From JALYOC01 sp036675345 (GTDB lineage: Bacteria; Myxococcota; Myxococcia; Myxococcales; Myxococcaceae): a stretch of DNA of 64,000 nucleotides. Shown one piece after another: positions 49,414 to 60,464 of the stretch (position 1 is its first letter; each line of letters begins with the position of its first letter). A model generated the notes under the pieces. That model was not told the DNA's origin and searched no databases. It saw only the letters and a list, made by a program, of their open reading frames with translations. Both the position numbers and the translations under genes were made by a program. The DNA lies in the NCBI GenBank assembly GCA_036675345.1, contig JAKFFE010000033.1:62001-126000 (forward strand), read 5' to 3'.

Positions 49414-49851
49414 TCAATAACCGTTCTCGGCCAGGTACAAGTCGACCAGCGCGTCTTCGGTGAACCACAGCTGGTGTTGCACGTGGTTGAACCAGCGGGA
49501 CTCCGGCTTGGCTTCCCGGATCTCCACCAGCACCCGCCCGGTCCCGGTGTCGGAGACGAAGGCCCGGGCCAGACAGCTGCCGCCCGGCTCCTCTCCAAAG
49601 CCGCCCTCCAGGCAGAGCGCGTCGGTGGTAGCCAGGCGACGGACGTAGTTCTGCCCCAGGTATCGGGCGTCCTGGCAGTTGGGCGCCGCGCCGGTGCCGG
49701 CCAGCTTCTGGCAGCGATCCTCGGCCGGGCCTTCGATCAGCGGGGCGCCCTGGAACAGCGAGGCGCCGCTCCGCTCCCGGGTGGGCCCGGTGTCCTTGAG
49801 GACGCAGCCGGAGGACACCAGCGCCAGGGTCACCACGAACTGCAGCCTCAT
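49414..49851 (-). CDS. Lipoprotein of unknown function
   Basis: A 145-residue lipoprotein with lipobox LVSSGC at about residues 11-16. The mature part is mostly polar, with Cys residues in DRCQKLAG, PNCQDARYLG, ALCLEGG and SCLARAF that could form two disulfides, and ends in FTEDALVDLYLAENGY. No family is recognised. The ATG at 49851 overlaps the stop of the PilZ gene before it by 4 bases, so the two are expressed together. Confidence 0.78.
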   Translation of the reverse strand: MRLQFVVTLALVSSGCVLKDTGPTRERSGASLFQGAPLIEGPAEDRCQKLAGTGAAPNCQDARYLGQNYVRRLATTDALCLEGGFGEEPGGSCLARAFVSDTGTGRVLVEIREAKPESRWFNHVQHQLWFTEDALVDLYLAENGY

Positions 49852-50186
49852 TCCTGCCTCCCCACTCCGTCAGTGAACTGCTCCAGCCGCAGCTGGTCCT
49901 GGGTGGTCATGTTCAGAAAGCGCACCCCCATCCCGAAGTTGGTCTTGTCCGGGACGTTCACCACCTCGCCTTCGCAGACGATCGGGAGCTCTCCGGGGAG
50001 GTTGACCGAGACGGTGACCCGCGAGCCCACCGGGTTGGGGATGGAGCGTCCAAAGAACGCCCCGCCGGGGGAGAGGTCGGTGGTGGAGTGGAGGGAGAAC
50101 CCGTGCGGGTCGCGGATCTCGATCGGAATGGAGACCGGGACCCGCGCGGCGCGGCGGCGATCGGCGCTCGGCGGCTGGGCAGTCAC
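49848..50186 (-). CDS. PilZ-domain protein, cyclic di-GMP effector
   Basis: A 112-residue single-domain protein. The RxxxR part is in DRRRAARVPVSIPIEIRD and the D-x-S-x-x-G part in TTDLSPGGAFFGRS, both required for cyclic di-GMP binding. The rest follows the PilZ barrel (VTVSVNLPGELPIVCEGEVV, GMGVRFLNMT). It overlaps the following lipoprotein gene by 4 bases. Another PilZ gene lies just upstream on the same strand, and the two differ in sequence, so they may answer different ligand levels. Confidence 0.92.
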   Translation of the reverse strand: MTAQPPSADRRRAARVPVSIPIEIRDPHGFSLHSTTDLSPGGAFFGRSIPNPVGSRVTVSVNLPGELPIVCEGEVVNVPDKTNFGMGVRFLNMTTQDQLRLEQFTDGVGRQE

Positions 50187-50249
50187 CCCCCAAGCATCGC
50201 ACCCGGGCCGGCCCGGTTCAAAGGTGAGGGGGTGAAGAAGTGTGGCGGA

Positions 50250-50711
50250 CTACGCCTGGCCCAGCGGGCCCTGGTCGTTGAACAGGTAGCGGTGGATCCG
50301 GCGCACCGCCTCCGCCGAGGGCTGCCGGAAGGCCAGCCGCATCCCGTCGGTCTCGCGGTGCGACCCCACCACCTCGGCGCGCAGCTCCAGCGGGCGGCGG
50401 AGGTCGTCCGGCAGGTGCAGCCGCAGCTCCAGCAGGGTGCCCACCGGGTGGGGGCGGCCGGACTGGGTGGAGAGCCCGAAGGTCGAGAGATCGAAAGTGG
50501 TCCGGTAGTAGGGACGCTTGGCCCCTACCTCCTCGCAGCACAGCTCGATCGGGATCCGCGGGGTGGCGCGGCGCTCGCGGTGGTTCGAGGTGCGGGCGCG
50601 GGGCTGGGTCTGGGAGAACATGAACTTGAGCGAGTCGGTGAGGGACGCCACGTCGGTGAAGGGGACGCCGTAGCGGGGCCGGGGAGCGATGATGTGCGCG
50701 CTGTGGGTCAT
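50250..50711 (-). CDS. PilZ-domain protein, second
   Basis: A 153-residue protein. An N-terminal extension of about 45 residues (THSAHIIAPRPRYGVPFTDV) precedes the PilZ barrel with ERRATPRIPIELCCEE and the D-x-S-x-x-G motif in TTFDLSTFGLSTQ, then VGTLLELRLHLPDDLRRPLE. Both ligand-binding motifs are kept. The ATG at 50711 is chosen as it gives the shortest plausible extension. The gene before it on this strand codes for a LEA-2-type lipoprotein. Confidence 0.9.
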   Translation of the reverse strand: MTHSAHIIAPRPRYGVPFTDVASLTDSLKFMFSQTQPRARTSNHRERRATPRIPIELCCEEVGAKRPYYRTTFDLSTFGLSTQSGRPHPVGTLLELRLHLPDDLRRPLELRAEVVGSHRETDGMRLAFRQPSAEAVRRIHRYLFNDQGPLGQA

Positions 50712-50804
50712 GACACCTACATTATCTTCCACCTCCCTACCAAGTTGCGTCGGCACCGAAAAAGGGGACAGGCTGCGATATCGACTCACTGCGTTTATTG
50801 ACGC

Positions 50805-51638
50805 TTAGCGATGGAAGTTCAGCTTCTGCTGGAACTTCAAGGGGATGGAGGCGGTCCCGGACTTGAGGGAGCCGTCGAAGCCCACGGTGGCGGTGCCCTG
50901 CTGCAGGGCCAGCGCGGCCTGGGTGGCCTGGGCGAAGTGGATGGTCAGGGGCAGCCGGACGGTGCGGGTGCCCTTGGGGTCCAGGCCCAGGTCGTTGGCC
51001 AGCAGGGTGCCGACCTTGGCGCCGGCGATGGTCACCCCGCCGGTGAGCGCGGAGAGGGGGAGGGCGAAGTTGTTCTTGTTGGTGATGTTCAACGGGAACT
51101 CCACCGTGGCGCTGGTGAAGCCGAGATTGGTGATCCGGGGCGCCAACAGCTGGATCTGCGGAACCTTGGGGACCTCGAAGGTGCCCTGCTTCTCCAGCGG
51201 GAAGGTCATCACCCCGATCGGGGTGTTCACCCCGATGGTGCCCGCGGCGCGGTAGGCGGCCTGGTCCTTGTTGAGGAAGGTCTCCAGCACCGGGGCCACG
51301 TCCTGGAAGCGGACGTTGGCCGGGAACACCAGCTCGGTGGAGCCCTGGGCGGGGATGTTCAGGCCCAGCGGGGGCGCTCCGGCCACCACCTGCTTCTCCT
51401 CCACGAACAGCCCGTAGCTGAGGCTGGCCAGGGAGAGGCCGATCGGATTGGGGTTCTCCATCTCCCACACCAGGTTCACGGTGGCGTCGCTGAGCGAGAA
51501 GTTCCCGATGCTGGCGTTCTTGAAGTTGAACACCGGGGGGGTGAACGCCGCCTGGAGGAACTGGCTGAGGTAGGCGCAGCCACTTCCGAACAGTCCAACC
51601 GAGAGCAGCAAGGGGACAACAAGTCGCAGTGAGGTCAT
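50805..51638 (-). CDS. Lipoprotein with two LEA-2/WHy domains
   Basis: A 277-residue lipoprotein with lipobox FGSGC at about residues 17-21. Two LEA-type-2 (water-stress hypersensitivity) domains follow, about 35-150 and 155-277. The first has NASIGNFSLSDATVNLVWEM, ENPNPIGLSLASLSYGLFVE; the second TNLGFTSATVEFPLNITNKN, FALPLSALTGGVTIAGA. The N-P/N-K ligand-side motif of the family is present in both. Such proteins are linked to desiccation or envelope stress. The ATG at 51638 is set by the signal peptide. Confidence 0.88.
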   Translation of the reverse strand: MTSLRLVVPLLLSVGLFGSGCAYLSQFLQAAFTPPVFNFKNASIGNFSLSDATVNLVWEMENPNPIGLSLASLSYGLFVEEKQVVAGAPPLGLNIPAQGSTELVFPANVRFQDVAPVLETFLNKDQAAYRAAGTIGVNTPIGVMTFPLEKQGTFEVPKVPQIQLLAPRITNLGFTSATVEFPLNITNKNNFALPLSALTGGVTIAGAKVGTLLANDLGLDPKGTRTVRLPLTIHFAQATQAALALQQGTATVGFDGSLKSGTASIPLKFQQKLNFHR

Positions 51639-51756
51639 GGCGGGGTCACCGTAGAGGCGTTCCGGGCAGACGGCCAGCGTCACCCTGGCATTCAGCGGAC
51701 GATCCGCGGGGGGCCGGCCTTTCCTCCGCCCGCGGGGAGACTTAAGTGTGGGCACC

Positions 51757-52805
51757 ATGAGGTCCCCTCGCGACGTGATCCCCGCCCTCCGCTCCGCCCC
51801 CGCCTTTCTGCACAACGAGGCCGGACAACCGCTGTTCGGCACCTACCAGGGGGTGATCCCGGAGGTGGACCTCTCCCGGCTGGGCGGCGCCTACCAGCTC
51901 TCCGGGGCCCGGCGGCTGTTCAAGGAGAAGAAGTGGCACTACCAGCTGGTGGCCACCCCGGAGCTGCTGGTGGCCTACGCGGTGGTGGACCTGGGCTACG
52001 CGGCCAACGCCTTCCTCACCGCGGTGGACCTGCGCTCGCGCCAGGTGGTGGTGGACCAGAGCTTCATCGGGGTCCCGGGGCCGCTGGCCGGGGTGAACAA
52101 CCGCCCCGGAGAGGGACTCTCGGCGCGGCTGATCTCCCCCCTGGGCGCCTCCTTCGCGGTCTCCCGCGCCGAGGGGAATGAGAAGTACCGGCTGAGCGTG
52201 GACGTGCTGGAGCTGCCGCTTCCCCGGCGGATCAGCCTCCGCGGCGAGGTGCTGGCCGCGGGCGGTCCTCCGGCGCTGACGGTGGTGGCCCCGGTGGGCG
52301 AGGACGGGGTGATCAACGTCACCCAGAAGTGGGCGGCGCTGCTGGCCTTTGGCCACCTCAAGGCGGGAGGCCGCCGCTACCTGCTGGACGGCGGGGTGGC
52401 CGGGCTGGACTACACCCACGGCTACCTGGCCCGGCACACCGCCTGGCGCTGGGCGATGGGACTGGGGCGGCTGCCGGACGGCACCCCGATCGGCCTCAAC
52501 CTGGTGGAGGGCTTCAACGAAGAGAACCCCGACGCCAACGAGAACGGGCTGTGGGTGGGCAACCGGCTGATCCCCCTGGACCGCGCCCGCTTCGACTTCA
52601 ACCGCCAGGACCTGCTGGACGACTGGCGGATCCGCACCACCGATGGCTCGGTGGACCTGCGCTTCAAGCCGCTGCACGTGCACCGGGAGGAGCGGGACCT
52701 CAAGCTGCTCAAGAGCCGCTTTGCCCAGCCGTTCGGGACCTTCACCGGGACGGTGCGGGTGGAGGGGTCCACGATCCCGGTGAACCTGGCCGGGGTCACC
52801 GAGGA

Positions 52806-52824
<19 letters not shown>
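51757..52824 (+). CDS. DUF2804-family protein
   Basis: A 355-residue protein. It shows the family's beta-rich pattern: WHYQLVATPELLVAYAVVDL near residue 65, TAVDLRSRQ, then a central ALTVVAPVGEDGVINVTQKW, YLLDGGVAGLDYTHGYLARH (about 210-230), WAMGLG and FNEENPDANENGLWVG. No signal peptide is visible; the start used is the ATG at 51757, with a GTG 9 bases earlier as an alternative. DUF2804 proteins are widespread and have no known function. Its last 19 bases overlap the convergent GH77 gene. Confidence 0.88.
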
Positions 52825-54749
<1,925 letters not shown>

Positions 54750-54948
54750 GTCAGCGTTCTCCCCGGGTCTCGATGGTCGTGCTCACCGGGGAAGCGTAGC
54801 TGTCAGGGAGGGCTTGCACGAGCGCTCGCTGCCCTCATGAGCAGTAGAGCCCACCTGCCGACTGAAGGAAGGGTGTTCAGTTTTGACGGGTGGAGGCGGG
54901 ACCCCTTCCAGGGCCTCCGACCAACTTCTCGCAGAAGGAGATCGACCC

Positions 54949-55758
54949 ATGATGAGGACGAAGTGGCTGGTGGCGAGCGCGCTGATGGGCTTCGGAGGGC
55001 TGGCGCTGGCCGGTTCGGACACCCCGGAGGAGACGCAGGCGGAACGGGAGGCCCGGGAGGAAGGCGAGGAGGTCCGGACCTCGATGGAGCAGAAGGCCGA
55101 GCAGACCGAGGAGGCGATCGATGAGAGGGCGCAGGAGGCCCAGCAGAAGGCGGGCGAGATCGGCGAGCGCGCCTCCGAGGGAGCGGAGGAGGCGGGCAGT
55201 GGGCTGGCCGAGTCCATTGGCGAGGCCTCCGAGGCGGTCCAGGGCGAGCCCTCGACCTTCGCGCGCGGGAGCCTGGAGGACGGGCAGGTGAGGAACACCC
55301 TGACCACCAACACCTTCGGGTACTTCACCGGCACCGGCCTCAACGCCACCTACCAGCGGCCGATCAGCGACAAGATCTCCGCGCTGGGCGGCGCCTCGTT
55401 CTCGCGCACCTCCCAGGGCGCGGGCGCGGCGACCCGCTTCGGGCTGCAGGCGGGGGTGGACTACTTCATCCTCGGCCAGCGCAACGAGGGCCTGCGGATC
55501 GGGCCCCGGGTGGAGACCGCGTTTGGAGGGGAGACCGCCGGCGAGAACTCCGCCTTCGGCAACCTCAGCGCGGCCGCGGAGCTGGGCTACAACTGGATCT
55601 CCGCCCGTGGGCTGACCGCCGGGCTGGGCGCCGGGGTGTCCGCCGGCTTCGGTGGGACCAGCGACAATGGCTCGGGCGAGCCCAAGTCGGAGGAGATCGA
55701 CAACTTCGACGCCGACGTGCTGCCCTACGCGCGGCTGAACGTGGGCTTCAGCTGGTAG
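54949..55758 (+). CDS. Outer membrane protein with N-terminal coiled coil and beta-barrel
   Basis: A 269-residue exported protein. The signal peptide ends near LALAGSD (about residue 22). Residues 25-100 are almost all Glu, Ala, Gln, Arg and Lys in heptads (EAIDERAQEAQQKAGEIGER), a long charged coiled coil. Residues 110-269 alternate polar and hydrophobic residues as an eight-strand-like barrel (NTFGYFTGTGLNATYQRPIS, RFGLQAGVDYFILGQRNEGL), ending NVGFSW with the terminal aromatic typical for Bam-assembled proteins. The ATG at 54949 follows a GAAGGAGATC site. A strong terminator follows. Its role is unknown. Confidence 0.8.
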   Translation: MMRTKWLVASALMGFGGLALAGSDTPEETQAEREAREEGEEVRTSMEQKAEQTEEAIDERAQEAQQKAGEIGERASEGAEEAGSGLAESIGEASEAVQGEPSTFARGSLEDGQVRNTLTTNTFGYFTGTGLNATYQRPISDKISALGGASFSRTSQGAGAATRFGLQAGVDYFILGQRNEGLRIGPRVETAFGGETAGENSAFGNLSAAAELGYNWISARGLTAGLGAGVSAGFGGTSDNGSGEPKSEEIDNFDADVLPYARLNVGFSW

Positions 55759-55785
55759 TCGCAAGCTGCCGCTTCGAGAAGAGAG

Positions 55786-55812
55786 GGCCCGGTTTCGCCG
55801 GGCCTTTTCTTT
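55786..55812 (+). terminator. Rho-independent terminator of the outer membrane protein gene
   Basis: GGCCCGG at 55786-55792 pairs with CCGGGCC at 55798-55804 around a 5-base loop, and TTTTCTTT follows at 55805-55812. It lies between the convergent outer membrane protein and CzcA-type genes and ends the plus-strand transcript. Confidence 0.88.
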
Positions 55813-55819
55813 GTCCCGC

Positions 55820-58800
55820 TCACTCCGCCCGCTTCAACCGGGCCGGTTCCTCCGCCACCACCGCCGGGCGCGGAGCTCCCGCCCCGAACACCTCGTACAG
55901 CACCGGGAGCACGATCAGGGTCAGCACCATCGAGGAGAGGATCCCGCCGATCACCACCGTGGCCAGCGGCCGTTGCACCTCCGCCCCCACCCCGGTGTTC
56001 AGGGCCATCGGCAAAAAGCCGATCGCAGCCACCGCGGAGGTCATCAAGACCGGGCGCAGCCGGGACAGCGCCGCGTCGCGGATCGCCTCCGGCAGCTCCA
56101 GCCCCCGCCGCAACAGCTGCCGCACCCGGCTCACCAGCACCATGTCCCCCAGCACCGAGATCCCGGAGAGGGCGATGAACCCCACCGCGGCGGAGATGGA
56201 GAAGGGCAGCCCGCGCAGGTGCAGCGCCAGCACCCCGCCCACCAGCGCAAACGGCACCCCGGCGAAGATCCGCAGCGAGTCCAGCACCCGGCGGTAGGTG
56301 AGGTAGAGCAGCCCGAAGATCAGCGCCAGGGCCAGGGGCACCACGATCAGCAGCCGGTTCCGGGCGCGCTCCAGGTTCTCGAACTGTCCCCCGAAGCGGA
56401 GGTAGTAGCCGGGCGGAAGCTCCAGCTGCCGGTCCAGCGTCTCTTGCACCTCGGAGACGAAGCCGCCCAGGTCGCGGCCCCGGACGTTGGCCTGGACCAC
56501 GATCCGGCGCTTGCCCCACTCGCGCTGCAGGGTGGTGGGCCCGGAGCCCTGCCGCAAGGTGGCCAGCCGCCCCAGGGGAATCCGCTCCCCGCCGGGCGCG
56601 GAGACCAGCACGGTGGCCAGCAGCGCGGGGTTGTCGCGGTACTGATCCTCCAGCCGCACCGCCAGCGCGAAGCGCCGCTCTCCCTCGCGAACCTCGCCGG
56701 TGACCCGGGTCCCCACCGCCGCCACCACGTCCAGCACGTCGCGCGCCGGGATGCCGTAGCGGGCGATCGCCGCGCGGTCCACCCGCACCTCCAGCACCGG
56801 CTGGCCGGTCAGCTGCTCCACGGTCACGTCGGTGGCGCCGGGGATGCCTTGCACCAGCCCTTCGATCTCCCGGGCCTTGGCCTTGAGCAGATCCAGATCG
56901 TCCCCGAACAGCTTGATCCCCAGATCGCCGCGCACCCCGGCCACCAGCTCGTTGACCCGCATCTCGATTGGCTGGAGGAAGGACATCCGCATCCCGGGCA
57001 TGTCCGCCAGCTCGGCCTTCAGCTCGTTGGCCAGCTCCTCCTGGGTGGTGGCGCGCTTCCACTGCTCGCGCGGCTGGAGGGTGATGAACACGTCCGCCAG
57101 TTCGATCCCCATCGTCTCGGTGGCCACCTGGGGGGAGCCGGTGCGGGTCCACACCCGCCGGACCTCGTCCGGGAACTTCTCCAGCACCGTCTTCTCGATC
57201 TGCGTCCCGTAGCGGACCGACTCGGTCAGCGACACCTCCGCCAGCCGGATGGTGTTGATCACGAGGGTCCCCTCCGAGAGCCGGGGGACGAACTCGCTGC
57301 CCAGCCGGGTGGCGGCGAGTCCCGCGCCCAGCACCAGCACCACCGCCCCGATCAGGATCACCCGGGCGTGCCCCAGCGACCACTCCAGCGCCGGGCGGTA
57401 CAGCCGCTTGAGGAACCGCACCAGGCGGGGCTCGGAGTGGGCGGTGCCCTTCCGGAGCGCGAAGCTGGCCAGCACCGGCATCAGGGTCATCGAGATCAGC
57501 GCGCTGCCCAGCAGGGCGAAGATCACCGTCAGCGCCATCGGCCGGAACAGCTTCCCCTCCACTCCCTCCAGGGCCAGGATCGGAAGGTACACCCCCATGA
57601 TGATCAGCTCGCCGAACAGGGTCGGCTTGCGGACCTCCACCGCGGCGTCGCGCACCACCTCCAGCACCGGGCGGGGGCTGCCCTCCGCCAGCCGCTTCTC
57701 GGCGTTCTCCACCATGATCACCGAGGAGTCGACGATCAGCCCGAAGTCGATCGCCCCCAGCGACATCAGGGTGCCGGCGATCCCGAACTTCACCATCGCC
57801 CCGAAGGCGAACAGCATCGAGAGCGGGATCGCCGCCGCCACGATCAGCCCGGCGCGCAGGTTGCCCAGGAAGATGAACAGCACCGCGATCACCAGCAGCG
57901 CGCCCTCGAAGAGGTTCTTCTGCACGGTGCGCAGGACCAGCTCCACCAGCTCGGTGCGCTGGTAGACCGTCTCCACCACCACGTCCTCGGGGAGGGTCCG
58001 CTTCAGCTCCTCCAGACGCTGGGCCAGGGCGGCGGTGACGGCGTGGGAGTTCTCGCCGATCAGCATGAAGCCCAGCCCCAGCACCGCCTCCCCTTCCCCG
58101 TCCGCGGTGGCCGCCCCGCGACGGATCTCCCTCCCCACCTCCACCCGGGCCACGTCCCGGACCCGCACCGGAACTCCCTCCCGCGCGGCCACCACCACCT
58201 CCTCGATCTGCGGGCCGCTCTCAAGGATCCCCACCCCCAGCACCAGGGTGCCGGCGCCGCCCTGTTCGATCATCCCGCCGCCGACGTTGAGGTTGTTCTC
58301 CTCCAGCGCGCGGTACAGGTCGCCCAGGCCGAGGTCGAACTTCTGCAGCCGGCGGGGGTCGACCACCACCTGCCACTGCTTCTCCGCACCGCCCCAGGTG
58401 TTGATCTCCGCCACCCCGGACACGCTGCGAAGCTGGGGGGCGATCACCCAGTCGTGCAGCGCGCCCAGCTCCTCCAGGCTCTGGGTCTTGCTCTTCACCA
58501 CGTACTGGAACACCTCGCCCAGTCCGGTGGAGACCGGCCCCAGGGTGGGCCGGGCGATCCCCGCCGGCAGCGACACCTCGCCCAGCCGTTCGTTGATCAC
58601 CTGCCGGGCAAACCAGACGTCGGTGCCGTCCTTGAACTGCAGGGTGAGCTGGGAGAGGCCGAACTTGGAGACCGAGCGCAGCTCCACCAGCCCGGGCAGT
58701 CCGCCCAGCACCTGTTCGAGGGGGATGGTCAGCTGACGCTCCACCTCGGTGGGGGTCAGCGCCGGCGCCACCGCGTTGACCTGCACCTGGGTGGGGGTGG

Positions 58801-58924
58801 TGTCCGGGAGCGCGTCGATCGGCAGCGATCGAAAGGCGAGCAGCCCCGCGACCACCAGGGCCACGGTCCCCACCAACACCGCCCCGCGGTGCCGCAGCGA
58901 CCAGTCGATGGTCCGGGTCAGCAT
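55820..58924 (-). CDS. czcA: CzcA-type heavy-metal RND efflux pump
   Basis: A 1034-residue, 12-helix inner membrane proton-driven transporter. The start is MLTRTIDWSLRHRGAVLVG, with two large periplasmic loops between helices 1-2 and 7-8. The helix-4 motif is DFGLIVDSSVIMVEN near residue 410: its two Asp and one Glu match the proton-relay acids of CzcA-type (divalent Zn/Co/Cd) pumps, rather than the CusA-type pattern. It is 4 bases from the CzcB-type gene and is the last gene of the leftward metal operon. Direct metal choice cannot be read with confidence. No CzcC-type outer membrane channel gene is near. Confidence 0.9.
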   Translation of the reverse strand: MLTRTIDWSLRHRGAVLVGTVALVVAGLLAFRSLPIDALPDTTPTQVQVNAVAPALTPTEVERQLTIPLEQVLGGLPGLVELRSVSKFGLSQLTLQFKDGTDVWFARQVINERLGEVSLPAGIARPTLGPVSTGLGEVFQYVVKSKTQSLEELGALHDWVIAPQLRSVSGVAEINTWGGAEKQWQVVVDPRRLQKFDLGLGDLYRALEENNLNVGGGMIEQGGAGTLVLGVGILESGPQIEEVVVAAREGVPVRVRDVARVEVGREIRRGAATADGEGEAVLGLGFMLIGENSHAVTAALAQRLEELKRTLPEDVVVETVYQRTELVELVLRTVQKNLFEGALLVIAVLFIFLGNLRAGLIVAAAIPLSMLFAFGAMVKFGIAGTLMSLGAIDFGLIVDSSVIMVENAEKRLAEGSPRPVLEVVRDAAVEVRKPTLFGELIIMGVYLPILALEGVEGKLFRPMALTVIFALLGSALISMTLMPVLASFALRKGTAHSEPRLVRFLKRLYRPALEWSLGHARVILIGAVVLVLGAGLAATRLGSEFVPRLSEGTLVINTIRLAEVSLTESVRYGTQIEKTVLEKFPDEVRRVWTRTGSPQVATETMGIELADVFITLQPREQWKRATTQEELANELKAELADMPGMRMSFLQPIEMRVNELVAGVRGDLGIKLFGDDLDLLKAKAREIEGLVQGIPGATDVTVEQLTGQPVLEVRVDRAAIARYGIPARDVLDVVAAVGTRVTGEVREGERRFALAVRLEDQYRDNPALLATVLVSAPGGERIPLGRLATLRQGSGPTTLQREWGKRRIVVQANVRGRDLGGFVSEVQETLDRQLELPPGYYLRFGGQFENLERARNRLLIVVPLALALIFGLLYLTYRRVLDSLRIFAGVPFALVGGVLALHLRGLPFSISAAVGFIALSGISVLGDMVLVSRVRQLLRRGLELPEAIRDAALSRLRPVLMTSAVAAIGFLPMALNTGVGAEVQRPLATVVIGGILSSMVLTLIVLPVLYEVFGAGAPRPAVVAEEPARLKRAE

Positions 58925-58928
58925 CGCC

Positions 58929-60464
58929 CTACTCTTCTCCCGTCTCGCAGCAGCCGGCGCCGATCGAGTCCTTGAGCAGCTCGGTCTTGAGCAGGAAGGC
59001 GCCGGTGGTGACCACGCTCGCGCCCGGCTCCAGGCCCTTGAGCACCTCGGTCCGCTCGCCGTCCCGGGCCCCCAGCTCCACCGCCACCGGGAGGTAGACG
59101 GTGCCGCCCTGGTGCAGGAACACCAGGGTCCGGCCCTCCGCCCGCTGGATGGCGGAGGTGGGGATCATCAGGGCGTCGTGTTCGGCGGCGACCATGATCC
59201 GTCCGCGCAGGAAGCTGCCCGCCTTCAGCGAGCGATCCGGGTTGGGCAGCTCCACCCTCGCGGCGACGGTGCGGGATTGGGGATCCACGCTGGCCGCCAC
59301 CCGGGCCACCACCCCGTCCCGGACCTCGCCCTGCCGGGCGTCCAGGGTGAGCCGCACCGTTTGTCCCGGGCGGACCTCTCCCGCCTCCGCCTCCGGCACC
59401 TCCAGCTGCGCCCACATCGTGGACAGGTCCGCGAGCTCGAGCAGCACCTGGTCCACACCGGCACGCTTCCCGGCCACCGCGTCCCGGGCCACCACCGTGC
59501 CGGCAAACGGCGCCACCAGGGTGTAGCGGCCGGTGGCGTCGGCGCCGCTGGCTCCGGTGGCGGTCAGCGCTCCCCGCGCGGCGGAGTGCTCGGCCTGCGC
59601 CGCGGCGAACTCCCGCTCTGCTTCCTCCAGCTCGGTCCGGGAGGTGAGCCCCTTGTCGACCAGCGAGGTCTCCCGCTCCAGCCTGCTCCGGGCGACGCGG
59701 AGGCGGGCCTGGGCAGATCCCAGCTGCGCCTGGTCCGACCCCACCGCGGCGGAGGCGAGGATCAGCAGCGGCTGGCCCTTCTTCACCTCGTCGCCCACGT
59801 CCACCATCGCCTCCAGCACCAGCGCCTCGCCGCGCGCGGAGAGCTGTGCCAGCCGATTGCGGTTGAAGGAGAGCTGTCCCACCACCTCCAGGGTGCGGGC
59901 GAAGCGACGGCGCTGGGCGGGCGCGGTCTGGATCCCCACGTCACGGACCGTCTCCGCCGAGGCCAGCCGGACGCGGGTTCCGGGCGCGGGATAGGGAGGG
60001 ATCTGCTCGCCGGCGGCGGTGACCCGCGTCGGATCACAGATTGGGCACACCGACTGGGGGAAGCGGTGCTCGCGGCAGTAGTCCCCGGCCTGGATGAACT
60101 TCGCCACCAGGTCCGGGTGGCAGAGGGTGCACTTGGACTCCGGCACCCCGTGCTCCTTGCACCAGTCCTTCGGCTCCGCCTGCGCGGTGAAGGTCAGCTC
60201 CGGGTTGCACTGCAGACACTGGGACTCCGGCACCCCGTGCTCGGCGCACCAGTCGCCGGTCTCCTGGAACACCGCCGTCAGCTCCGGGGTGCAGCGGGTG
60301 CAGAGGTCGGCCGGGACCTGGTGTTCGCACAGGGTGGGCCCGGCCTGGGCGGGGGCCACAGCGGCGGCGGGCGGCTTGGCCGCAGCGGTGACGTCGGGGC
60401 CCTTCGAGCAGGCCACGCCTCCCAGCAGGACCAGCACCCACGCGCCGCTGCGGCCGGGCCTCAC
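58929..60464 (-). CDS. czcB: CzcB-type periplasmic fusion protein with N-terminal Cys/His repeats
   Basis: A 511-residue lipoprotein-like fusion subunit; lipobox LLGGVAC at about residues 13-19. Residues 46-150 carry four tandem repeats of about 28 residues of the form CxEHGVPESxCxxCxPEL (for example CAEHGVPESQCLQCNPEL and CKEHGVPESKCTLCHPDL). They offer three Cys and one His each and are likely metal sites. From residue 165 comes the usual CzcB/CusB fold: barrel-sandwich VLEAMVDVGDEVKKGQPLLI, alpha-hairpin and YTLVAPFAGTVVARDAVAGK. The C-terminus ends GAGCCETGEE. The GTG at 60464 overlaps the small repeat protein's stop by 4 bases. Confidence 0.92.
   Translation of the reverse strand: MRPGRSGAWVLVLLGGVACSKGPDVTAAAKPPAAAVAPAQAGPTLCEHQVPADLCTRCTPELTAVFQETGDWCAEHGVPESQCLQCNPELTFTAQAEPKDWCKEHGVPESKCTLCHPDLVAKFIQAGDYCREHRFPQSVCPICDPTRVTAAGEQIPPYPAPGTRVRLASAETVRDVGIQTAPAQRRRFARTLEVVGQLSFNRNRLAQLSARGEALVLEAMVDVGDEVKKGQPLLILASAAVGSDQAQLGSAQARLRVARSRLERETSLVDKGLTSRTELEEAEREFAAAQAEHSAARGALTATGASGADATGRYTLVAPFAGTVVARDAVAGKRAGVDQVLLELADLSTMWAQLEVPEAEAGEVRPGQTVRLTLDARQGEVRDGVVARVAASVDPQSRTVAARVELPNPDRSLKAGSFLRGRIMVAAEHDALMIPTSAIQRAEGRTLVFLHQGGTVYLPVAVELGARDGERTEVLKGLEPGASVVTTGAFLLKTELLKDSIGAGCCETGEE

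Noticed and set aside
55811..58975. A 1054-codon plus-strand open frame
   Set aside because: It mirrors the CzcA-type gene on the other strand codon by codon and has a Gln/His/Arg/Pro-rich product without domains.
55820..60464. CusA/CusB (monovalent Cu/Ag) assignment
   Set aside because: The helix-4 acidic motif (DFGLIVDSSVIMVEN) fits the CzcA-type divalent group better. The Cys/His repeats leave the metal open, so the call is kept at type level.
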